Shown: piece by piece, positions 1-4,494 of the stretch | How positions within the stretch are numbered: the first letter of the stretch is position 1 | Layout of the letters: each line of letters starts with the position of its first letter | Source: Actinomycetota bacterium | GTDB lineage: Bacteria; Actinomycetota; Actinomycetes; Actinomycetales; Microbacteriaceae | Direction of reading: 5' to 3' | Length of the DNA: 5,635 nucleotides | NCBI GenBank assembly: GCA_009702645.1 | Contig: WLHO01000051.1 | Location: 1 to 5,635, forward strand | The notes under the pieces: model-generated | What the model was told of the DNA's origin: nothing | What the model saw: only the letters and a program-made list of their open reading frames with translations | The model's database searches: none | Made by a program: the position numbers and the translations under genes

Positions 1-55
1 GGGCAGGAAGAACTTCTGATTCGGCCGAAGCCGTAAGAACCAGAAGCTGCGCCAT
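1..55 (-). CDS. Partial winged-helix response-regulator-like transcription factor (5' end only)
   Basis: Only the first 18 codons of a leftward gene are inside the window; the rest lies beyond the left edge. They read MAQLLVLTASAESEVLPA. This matches the usual opening of the actinobacterial winged-helix, GlnR/OmpR-like regulators such as M. tuberculosis Rv0818, which begin with a hydrophobic strand followed by a V-L-P segment. Start choice: the ATG is preceded by GGAG five bases upstream (minus strand, 64-61) and by a TAAACT -10-like box. Context supports the call, because in M. tuberculosis the Rv0818 neighbourhood also holds the nitrobindin-like and YgfZ genes seen here. The identification rests on 18 residues and remembered homologues, so it is tentative. 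Confidence 0.5.
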   Translation of the reverse strand, partial: MAQLLVLTASAESEVLPA

Positions 56-84
56 GCTATCTCCAAATCTTTGTGCCAAGTTTA
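56..84 (-). promoter_or_regulatory. Putative promoter and ribosome binding site of the leftward regulator gene
   Basis: On the minus strand TAAACT (84-79) fits the actinobacterial -10 pattern TAnnnT. It would place transcription start near 72-71, leaving a leader of about 17 bases that contains GGAG five bases before the ATG. No convincing -35 box was seen, which is common for this class of promoter. Confidence 0.35.
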
Positions 85-105
85 GCCATAGCTGAGAGCG
101 GCTAA
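82..105. repeat. Inverted repeat in the divergent spacer (possible operator)
   Basis: TTAGCC (82-87) and GGCTAA (100-105) form a perfect 6-bp inverted repeat with a 12-base spacer. Inside it GCT-GAG-AGC (91-99) adds a 3-bp inner stem. The left arm overlaps the putative -10 box of the leftward regulator gene, and the whole dyad lies between the two divergent starts, so an operator for that regulator is plausible. This is inference from position and symmetry. Confidence 0.35.
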
Positions 106-119
106 GGCATGATTGAGAT

Positions 120-377
120 ATGAGTAAGCACTGGGGCCAGATAATCAGCATCTGGGTGATTGTTGCCGCATTGGCAATCTGGGCAATAGTTAGCCAGAGC
201 CAGTCAACCGCCCCGGCTTGGTTTGGGACAATCCTTGCGGGTTCGGTGGCGCTGGTATCGCTTTACCACTTGTTTAGGGCCCAGCCAGAAGGCATTGTCA
301 GAAAGCTCGTTTACGTTGGCGGCGGTAGCTACCTGATCCTGGCAGTTGCCACCGCCTATGTGTTTCTAGCCAGTTAG
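120..377 (+). CDS. Small three-helix integral membrane protein, function unknown
   Basis: This 85-residue protein is mostly hydrophobic, with three likely membrane-spanning segments at about residues 8-26, 33-52 and 63-84. They are separated by short polar loops; the second loop (RAQPEGIVRK, about 53-62) is basic and therefore probably cytoplasmic. No catalytic motif or signal-peptide cleavage site is evident and I cannot assign a function. It is the first gene of a tight rightward cluster with the 35-residue membrane protein, the haem-binding protein and ygfZ, and diverges from the winged-helix regulator. The ATG has no clear Shine-Dalgarno sequence. CATGAT six bases upstream (108-113) could serve as a -10 box for a leaderless transcript. 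The stop codon is TAG, whose bases also begin a -10-like box for the next gene. Confidence 0.75.
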   Translation: MSKHWGQIISIWVIVAALAIWAIVSQSQSTAPAWFGTILAGSVALVSLYHLFRAQPEGIVRKLVYVGGGSYLILAVATAYVFLAS

Positions 378-386
378 ACTTGATAC
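375..386 (+). promoter_or_regulatory. Putative leaderless promoter of the 35-residue membrane protein gene
   Basis: TAGACT (375-380) matches TAnnnT and ends six bases before the ATG at 387, the spacing expected if transcription starts on the A of the start codon. Its first three bases are the TAG stop codon of the upstream gene. TTGCCA (346-351) resembles a -35 box, but the 23-base spacer is too long for normal pairing. There is no Shine-Dalgarno sequence in the 9-base gap, which is consistent with either leaderless initiation or re-initiation. Confidence 0.35.
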
Positions 387-494
387 ATGCTCGCACTAGA
401 AATTTTCTTCACCGGCCTATTGGTTCTGGCATCGCTTGCCATCGGTTCCATCTCAGCGCTGGTTCTGTACCGACTTTTCAAGGGTCAGAAATAG
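387..494 (+). CDS. 35-residue single-span membrane protein, function unknown
   Basis: A short reading frame of 35 codons plus TAG encodes one hydrophobic segment (about residues 5-28), preceded by a short N-terminus and followed by a basic tail (YRLFKGQK). A small inner-membrane protein with its C-terminus in the cytoplasm fits the positive-inside rule. Support that it is real: it fills the gap between the three-helix membrane protein and the haem-binding protein almost exactly, starting 9 bases after one stop and ending directly before the next start codon. Its 3' end also carries the AAGGG (480-484) that appears to be the ribosome binding site of the next gene. It shares its reading frame with both neighbours. 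No family is recognised. It could act on its own or mainly as a coupling leader for the downstream gene. Confidence 0.65.
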   Translation: MLALEIFFTGLLVLASLAIGSISALVLYRLFKGQK

Positions 495-1085
495 TTGTTC
501 GTTTTACCAGAGGGTCTGCCGCTGGAACTAACTCCATTTGCATTCCTAGTAGGTAAGTGGTCCGGTTCCGGCCTAATCTCTTACCAAACCAAGACTTCGA
601 AGATTGAGCAGCAGTTCAACCAAACAATCGAATTCAGTCATGATGACCAACCTTTCCTAAGCTACGTAGCCAAATCACAGCTTGCTGACGGAACATCCCT
701 GCCAACTGAGATTGGCTTTTGGCGCTTAGCCAAAGCTCCGGAAGGTTCAGATAGCGGACCAGGTTTGTTGCCAGGAACTGGCGAGAAGCATCTTGCAAAC
801 CATGAGCAACTAGAAACGTTGAGAAACAAAGACGGCGGGTTCGACATCGAAGCATCGATTCTTCACCCAAGTGGAGTCAGTGAGCTTTACATCGGTCAAA
901 TTAAAGGTGCCCGAGTTGACCTATCTACCGATGCAGTAATGCGCTCTTCTTCCGCCAAGGAATATGTCGCGGCAACCAGAATGTTTGGTCAAGTTGACGG
1001 AAGCCTTCTTTGGGCTTGGGATATGGCAGCCCTTGGTAATCCACTTGCCTCTCATGCATCGGCAAAGCTCGAAAGAGTTCAGTAG
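495..1085 (+). CDS. Nitrobindin-like haem-binding beta-barrel protein (FABP-like, DUF1794/THAP4 family)
   Basis: The 196-residue protein has the family signature G-x-W-x-G-x-G near its N-terminus (G20, W22, G24, G26) and ends with the conserved strand around H187 in L-A-S-H-A-S-A-K-L-E-R. H187 is the candidate proximal haem-iron ligand. Nitrobindins are 10-stranded cytosolic barrels that bind ferric haem and react with nitric oxide or peroxynitrite; the haem role here is inferred from these residues. The segment between, with D-G-G-F-D-I-E-A-S and R162-M-F-G, matches actinobacterial members such as Rv0813c. Start: TTG directly after the preceding TAG. It is preferred because homologues begin with a similar L-P-E-G-L segment and because AAGGG lies 10 bases upstream inside the preceding gene. 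The gene is followed without any gap by ygfZ, a neighbour retained in Actinobacteria. Confidence 0.85.
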   Translation: MFVLPEGLPLELTPFAFLVGKWSGSGLISYQTKTSKIEQQFNQTIEFSHDDQPFLSYVAKSQLADGTSLPTEIGFWRLAKAPEGSDSGPGLLPGTGEKHLANHEQLETLRNKDGGFDIEASILHPSGVSELYIGQIKGARVDLSTDAVMRSSSAKEYVAATRMFGQVDGSLLWAWDMAALGNPLASHASAKLERVQ

Positions 1086-2123
1086 TTGCTAGTCAAGCAG
1101 CATTATGGCGATCCAATGATTGAGCAGCGAAAGCTCTCTGAGGGCCAAGCCTTTTGTCTTTTGGATACCCAAGGCGTCATTTCAGTAAGCGGTGTCGATC
1201 GCCTAACTTGGCTTCATTCTCTCCTTAGTCAAAATCTCAAGAATTTATCTCCCGGTGATTCCGCTGAAGCACTCCTTCTAGACCCGCAGGGTCGAATCGA
1301 ACAAGTTATCAAGATCATCGATGACGGTGAAACTACCTGGCTAATGGTCGATCAAACCCACACCGAATCCCTTCTTTCTTGGCTACAAAAAATGGTGTTT
1401 CGAATGAAGGTTGAAATCGCCGACCGTTCAGCTGAGTTTGCAACCGTAGGTGCAACCAACTCGGATTCTGAAATAAGTTTTATCTCCAATGGTCACCCAT
1501 TGATTTGGAAGGACCAGTGGCCAGGGGTTGTTGCCGGAGGCTTTCGCTATTCAACAAGGGCTGTAGATTACAGCTGGTTCGAACACTTGGTGCTGGTTGC
1601 AGATTTGGAAAAAGTTCTCGCCGGCAAATCTATGGCTGGGACCATGGCAGCCGATGGGCTTCGGGTTGCAGCTGGAAGACCTAAGGCAATCAATGAAGTT
1701 GATGAAAAGTCACTTCCGCACGAACTTGATCTACTCTCAACCGCAGTTCATCTTTCAAAGGGCTGCTACCGCGGTCAAGAATCGGTTGCAAAGGTTCATA
1801 ACCTAGGCCATCCACCAAGAAGGCTTACCTTCTTACACTTGGATGGCTCCGAGCACGCGCTTCCCGACGTGGGGGATGAGGTGCGGGTAGCTGGCGAAGA
1901 CAAATCACGAGGCAAGATCACTTCGGTCGCTCAGCACTTTGACATGGGCCCAATTGCATTGGCGGTTATTTCCAGGTCAGTTCCAGAAGATGCAGCCCTT
2001 GAGGTGGTTGGGCAGCACGGACTAATTGCTGCAACCCAGGAGGTAATTGTTCCTCAGTCAGCTGGGTCGGTTGCGAATATCCCCAAGCTTCCAAAGCTCA
2101 ATCTGGGTGCGAAGGCGAAATAG
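1086..2123 (+). CDS. ygfZ: Folate-binding protein YgfZ (tetrahydrofolate-dependent Fe-S cluster maintenance)
   Basis: YgfZ proteins are cytosolic relatives of the glycine-cleavage T-protein. They bind tetrahydrofolate and help build or repair Fe-S clusters, for example in the tRNA-modifying enzyme MiaB. The 345-residue protein shows the diagnostic K-G-C-Y-x-G-Q-E motif (K225-E232) with the key cysteine C227. The N-terminal part contains S-G-x-D-R-L-T-W-L-H and L-L-D-P-Q-G-R, as in the family. Start: TTG at 1086 was chosen over the in-frame ATG at 1116 because the intervening residues H-Y-G-D-P followed by E-Q-R are conserved in actinobacterial homologues. GAAAGAG (1071-1077) is a weak ribosome binding site, so coupling to the preceding stop is likely. 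Its 3' end overlaps the convergent methyltransferase gene by 26 bp. Pairing with a haem/NO-binding neighbour suggests a shared role in oxidative or nitrosative protection of Fe-S proteins (inference). Confidence 0.93.
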   Translation: MLVKQHYGDPMIEQRKLSEGQAFCLLDTQGVISVSGVDRLTWLHSLLSQNLKNLSPGDSAEALLLDPQGRIEQVIKIIDDGETTWLMVDQTHTESLLSWLQKMVFRMKVEIADRSAEFATVGATNSDSEISFISNGHPLIWKDQWPGVVAGGFRYSTRAVDYSWFEHLVLVADLEKVLAGKSMAGTMAADGLRVAAGRPKAINEVDEKSLPHELDLLSTAVHLSKGCYRGQESVAKVHNLGHPPRRLTFLHLDGSEHALPDVGDEVRVAGEDKSRGKITSVAQHFDMGPIALAVISRSVPEDAALEVVGQHGLIAATQEVIVPQSAGSVANIPKLPKLNLGAKAK

Positions 2124-2904
2124 CTTCGTAGCTCACGGTTATTTCGCCCAGCCTCCAACGCTTAGGGGAGTTCTCGATAGGCCAGCCGGCTTGGAGCATG
2201 CTCTTCGCAGTTTGAACAAATCGCTGAGCAGAACCAAATGCGCCAAAGCCCGCAGCTTTATCCCAGGCCTTATCTAAATCTTGAAGATACTGGTGGATTT
2301 TGTTTCCAGGGGTGTTTTTGTGAATCAGAATCTTTGGTAATCGCTCTGCGACTTTTGATGGTCTATCTAGCCCTTGGAGTCGTAGCGAAATTGTGAAATA
2401 AATTGGCTGAAATTTATCAAGAGTTATCCAACTGGCTACTCTTCCGATTTCATCCGAGGTGCCCTCGATAATTAAGCCGCTATCGCTTAGGCGCGATTGC
2501 ATAAGAGCCCAAGCAGACTCAACTTCAGATTCTGAGTACTGTCGCAACACATTCAGTGCGCGAATTAGATCGACATCGGTTCGATCTGAAAACACCTTTG
2601 GAATTGGAACCTCGAAGCCGCCGTTCTCAAATGCGAGGCGGGAGTGTTCTAGTTCCTTTGCTTCACTCACCCGAGCTGGATCAATTTCAATTCCAAGCAC
2701 GCGAATACCGGGAGCAACTTTTTCAAGCCTTGCTAAAAGCTCGACTGCCGTGACAGGCGTCTTGCCATAACCTAAATCAACTGCAAGGGGACTGGCAAGC
2801 TTTCGAAGAAAGGCTAGCTGCGTTAGGTATCTATCGATACGCCGAAGGCGGTTGGGGTTAGTGGTTCCGCGAGTTATCGCGCCAACTGGTTTTTTCAATG
2901 CCAC
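2098..2904 (-). CDS. Class I SAM-dependent methyltransferase of an actinobacterial family, substrate unknown
   Basis: The 268-residue protein looks like a Rossmann-fold methyltransferase. Motif I is V-D-L-G-Y-G-K-T-P (about residues 42-50), and the following acidic strand is G-I-E-I-D-P (about 71-76), where the acidic residues would hold the SAM ribose. Later segments R-A-L-N-V-L-R-Q-Y (about 115-123), [20 protein letters not shown] and W-R-L-G-E-I-T-V recur in proteins annotated simply as methyltransferases across Actinobacteria. The Y-G-x-T-P form of motif I departs from the usual G-x-G and marks this family. No substrate can be named. Start: GTG at 2904 is preferred because a TAGTTT box ends six bases upstream, fitting a leaderless transcript; GTG at 2907 would add one residue. 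The gene diverges from gpmA and overlaps the end of ygfZ. Confidence 0.8.
   Translation of the reverse strand: MALKKPVGAITRGTTNPNRLRRIDRYLTQLAFLRKLASPLAVDLGYGKTPVTAVELLARLEKVAPGIRVLGIEIDPARVSEAKELEHSRLAFENGGFEVPIPKVFSDRTDVDLIRALNVLRQYSESEVESAWALMQSRLSDSGLIIEGTSDEIGRVASWITLDKFQPIYFTISLRLQGLDRPSKVAERLPKILIHKNTPGNKIHQYLQDLDKAWDKAAGFGAFGSAQRFVQTAKSMLQAGWPIENSPKRWRLGEITVSYEAISPSHPD
2114..2148. repeat. 9-bp inverted repeat at the convergent ygfZ/methyltransferase end (possible bidirectional terminator)
   Basis: GGCGAAATA (2114-2122) and TATTTCGCC (2140-2148) are perfect inverted repeats separated by 17 bases. The loop region can form a further small hairpin (AGCT-TCGT-AGCT, 2122-2133). The repeat spans the ygfZ stop codon and the last codons of the opposing gene. 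There is no T-run on either side, so it is not a classical intrinsic terminator. A structure limiting read-through between convergent transcripts is an inference. Confidence 0.4.
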
Positions 2905-2910
2905 CACTAA

Positions 2911-2916
2911 AAACTA
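2911..2916 (-). promoter_or_regulatory. Putative leaderless promoter (-10 box) of the methyltransferase gene
   Basis: TAGTTT on the minus strand (2916-2911) fits TAnnnT. Six bases (TTAGTG) separate it from the GTG at 2904, so transcription starting on that G would give a leaderless mRNA. No Shine-Dalgarno sequence precedes either candidate GTG. Confidence 0.4.
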
Positions 2917-2926
2917 CCCTGCTGAC

Positions 2927-2932
2927 TAAACT
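2927..2932 (+). promoter_or_regulatory. Putative leaderless promoter (-10 box) of gpmA
   Basis: TAAACT (2927-2932) fits TAnnnT and ends seven bases before the ATG at 2940. The intervening TTGAGAGT has no good Shine-Dalgarno match at proper spacing, so leaderless translation is likely. No clear -35 box was found. The box lies 10 bp from the opposing -10 box of the methyltransferase gene. Confidence 0.4.
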
Positions 2933-2939
2933 TGAGAGT

Positions 2940-3689
2940 ATGACTAGCCAATACACCTTGATTTTGCTTCGACACGGCAACAGCCTGTGGAACCAACAGA
3001 ACCTATTTACCGGCTGGGTGGATGTTGAGCTAAGTGATCAGGGCCGTCAGGAGGCTAAGCGAGCCGGAGAGCTTCTGGCAGAATCTGGCCTGAAGCCAGA
3101 TCTTTTGTATACCTCTTTACTAAGGCGTGCAATCGCCACAGCAAACATCGCCCTTGATACTGCAGAGCGCAGCTGGATTGAAGTTAAGAGATCTTGGCGC
3201 TTGAACGAGCGCCACTATGGAGCCCTTCAGGGCAAGGACAAGGCTCAGACCTTGGCCGAGTATGGACCAGAGCAGTTCCAGATTTGGCGCAGAAGCTTTG
3301 ATGTTCCGCCGCCGCCAATTGATGACTCAGATAAGTACTCCCAGGTCGGAGACGAACGCTACGCCGATCTCGGTTCTGCAATTCCAAAGACCGAGTGCCT
3401 CAAGGATGTCTTGGTTCGGATGATGCCGCTTTGGGATCAGATTAAACAAGATTTGAAATCAGGCAGAACAGTTTTGGTGACCGCTCACGGAAACTCACTT
3501 CGAGCGCTGGTTAAGCACCTGGATGGAATTTCCGATGCAGATATTGCTGAGCTGAATATCCCAACCGGTATGCCATTGGTTTACAAATTGAATGAGAATT
3601 TTGAACCAACCGTCAAGGGTGGAACCTATCTAGATCCAGAAGCTGCAGCAGCTGGAGCCGCTGCAGTAGCTAGCCAGGGAAAGAAGTAA
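2940..3689 (+). CDS. gpmA: 2,3-bisphosphoglycerate-dependent phosphoglycerate mutase
   Basis: This cytosolic enzyme interconverts 3-phosphoglycerate and 2-phosphoglycerate in glycolysis and gluconeogenesis through a phosphohistidine intermediate. At 249 residues it matches the usual length of dPGM enzymes. Visible landmarks are L-L-R-H-G-N-S with catalytic H12, the N-L-F-T-G-W segment (21-26), the [12 protein letters not shown] block with E90 and R91, and the second active-site histidine in T-A-H-G-N-S (H183). The C-terminus is alanine-rich. Start: the ATG at 2940 is preferred over the in-frame ATG at 2898, because homologues begin [13 protein letters not shown] and the longer form would run into the divergent methyltransferase coding region. 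The stop is TAA, 3 bp from the stop of convergent phoU. M. tuberculosis likewise places gpm1 beside senX3-regX3. Confidence 0.96.
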   Translation: MTSQYTLILLRHGNSLWNQQNLFTGWVDVELSDQGRQEAKRAGELLAESGLKPDLLYTSLLRRAIATANIALDTAERSWIEVKRSWRLNERHYGALQGKDKAQTLAEYGPEQFQIWRRSFDVPPPPIDDSDKYSQVGDERYADLGSAIPKTECLKDVLVRMMPLWDQIKQDLKSGRTVLVTAHGNSLRALVKHLDGISDADIAELNIPTGMPLVYKLNENFEPTVKGGTYLDPEAAAAGAAAVASQGKK

Positions 3690-3736
3690 GTCTTACTCGG
3701 TCTCGTGCCACTCACCAGTGGTGAGGTAGCTTACCT
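3685..3736. repeat. Cluster of short inverted repeats at the convergent gpmA/phoU end
   Basis: Three dyads follow one another. AGTAAGTCTTACT (3685-3697) encloses both convergent TAA stop codons. CCACT-CACC-AGTGG (3708-3721) can form a hairpin and overlaps an alternative dyad CTCACCA-G-TGGTGAG (3711-3725). AGGTA-GCT-TACCT (3724-3736) is the third. None is followed by a T-run, and most of the cluster lies inside the 3' end of phoU. They might slow polymerase at the convergent junction, but this is weak inference. Confidence 0.3.
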
Positions 3737-4343
3737 TCGAAGAAATATCCACAACGTGGTCAGCAAAGCGCTCGAAGTAGCGGCTTGCTAGTGTCACGTC
3801 AACTGTGAACATGGCGTTTTCTTTCCAAGTGTCTGAAAGAACAACGTCGAAAACATTTCTGTGTAGCTCGTCAACTCTTTCATCTTCGGCTTGGATAGCT
3901 CTAGCCTGATCAACGTCTGTGTTTCGAAGTACTCCGGCAACTTTCTTAGCAAGCTGAGCATCAAGGGCGCCCATCTCTTGAAAAGTGCTTCTTAGAGAAT
4001 CAGGAACTGCAGAACCCGGGAAGCGGTAGCGAGCAATCGCTGCGATGTGTCCAGCAAGAGCACCCATGCGCTCTAGCGATGCACTGATTCTTAGTGCTGA
4101 AACCAAAACTCTTAGATCTCTTGCAACCGGGGACTGCTGGGCAAGGATTTTGATGACTAGCTCGTCGAGTGCAAGGGCTTTTTCTTCGTTTGCCTCAGAA
4201 AGGGCGATTGCTTCATCAGCTTTGGCGATGTCATTTCCCAAGAATGCCCCAGAGGCCTTTTCCATGATGACCGAAACCGAGTCGGCCATTTCAATCAGGC
4301 GCTGCTGAACCTCTTGGAGCTCGCTTCTAAATACTTCCCTCAC
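3693..4343 (-). CDS. phoU: Phosphate signalling regulator PhoU
   Basis: PhoU is a peripheral cytoplasmic protein linking the Pst phosphate transporter to the phosphate sensor kinase, keeping the Pho response off when phosphate is plentiful. The 216-residue, almost wholly helical protein has the family's two tandem three-helix bundles. The metal-binding signature recurs in each: S-L-E-R-M-G-A-L-A-G-H-I-A in the first half and Y-F-E-R-F-A-D-H-V-V in the second. The alanine replacing the usual aspartate after E-R-M-G is also found in M. tuberculosis PhoY2, so it is a lineage trait rather than a defect. Start: GTG, with AGAAAGG seven bases upstream (minus strand 4357-4351). It is divergent from senX3, the kinase it probably modulates, and convergent with gpmA. 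Confidence 0.93.
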   Translation of the reverse strand: MREVFRSELQEVQQRLIEMADSVSVIMEKASGAFLGNDIAKADEAIALSEANEEKALALDELVIKILAQQSPVARDLRVLVSALRISASLERMGALAGHIAAIARYRFPGSAVPDSLRSTFQEMGALDAQLAKKVAGVLRNTDVDQARAIQAEDERVDELHRNVFDVVLSDTWKENAMFTVDVTLASRYFERFADHVVDISSKVSYLTTGEWHETE

Positions 4344-4350
4344 GGCCGTG

Positions 4351-4401
4351 CCTTTCTAGGTTGTGGGCCCACTATCCCAGCCTTTGGTTAACGCAGGTCA
4401 A
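4351..4401 (-). promoter_or_regulatory. Putative phoU promoter with overlapping dyad
   Basis: On the minus strand TTGACC (4401-4396) and an extended -10, TGG-GATAGT (-10 hexamer 4376-4371), are separated by 19 bases. The expected transcription start near 4364 gives a leader of about 20 bases with the ribosome binding site AGAAAGG. A perfect 10-bp palindrome, GTGGGCCCAC (4363-4372), overlaps the -10 box and start point and could be an operator. GTTAAC (4387-4392) lies in the promoter spacer. Confidence 0.4.
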
Positions 4402-4473
4402 ATAAACACCAAACCCTGGCCAAAATCGAGCTCTATTTGCCCAGTTTGGCTTCAAGGCCTAGCTTTTGAGCCA

Positions 4474-4479
4474 TATTGT
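4474..4479 (+). promoter_or_regulatory. Putative leaderless promoter (-10 box) of senX3
   Basis: TATTGT (4474-4479) fits TAnnnT and lies seven bases before the GTG at 4487. TTCAAG (4451-4456) sits exactly 17 bases upstream but is only a partial -35 match. No Shine-Dalgarno sequence precedes the GTG, consistent with a leaderless message. Confidence 0.4.
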
Positions 4480-4494
4480 TAACCTTGTGAACAA
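4476..4494. promoter_or_regulatory. Imperfect palindrome over the senX3 start (candidate RegX3/PHO-type operator)
   Basis: TTGTT-A-AC-CTT-GT-G-AACAA is a 19-bp dyad in which 7 of 9 opposing positions are complementary. Its core half-sites are GTTAAC and GTGAAC; the latter on the other strand reads GTTCAC, the core of actinobacterial PHO boxes. It overlaps the -10 box, the predicted transcription start and the GTG start codon, so bound protein would block initiation. Assignment to RegX3 autoregulation is inference. Confidence 0.4.

Noticed and set aside
109..123. Four-codon frame (ATG ATT GAG ATA TGA) whose stop overlaps the ATG of the 85-residue membrane protein
   Set aside because: An upstream coupling peptide is possible, but the frame is too short to separate from chance and its AAGG is too close to its ATG.
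634..870. Minus-strand frames within the nitrobindin-like gene
   Set aside because: They lie opposite a recognised conserved protein and have no promoter, ribosome binding site or protein similarity.
375..2123. Reassigned TAG codon, since all four genes of the left cluster end in TAG in one frame
   Set aside because: Protein starts after each TAG match homologue N-termini, the first junction also has an in-frame TGA, and the other genes end in TAA or TGA, so TAG acts as an ordinary stop.
2459..2770. Plus-strand frames opposite the methyltransferase (103 and 65 codons)
   Set aside because: They are shadows of the minus-strand methyltransferase; the translations are serine/arginine-rich without recognisable motifs.
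2898..2939. N-terminal extension of gpmA from the in-frame ATG at 2898
   Set aside because: The extra 14 residues are not part of the family, would overlap the divergent methyltransferase coding region, and lie upstream of the putative gpmA promoter.
4050..4085. Loss of the aspartate in the first PhoU metal-binding motif (E-R-M-G-A-L-A) as a functional defect
   Set aside because: The same E-R-M-G-A-L-A form occurs in mycobacterial PhoY2, so it is normal for the lineage.
4448..4472. Imperfect hairpin GGCTTCAA/TTGAGCC upstream of senX3 as a riboswitch or terminator
   Set aside because: The stem is 7 bp with a bulge, there is no T-run, and it lies upstream of the predicted leaderless transcription start, so it would not be in the senX3 mRNA.
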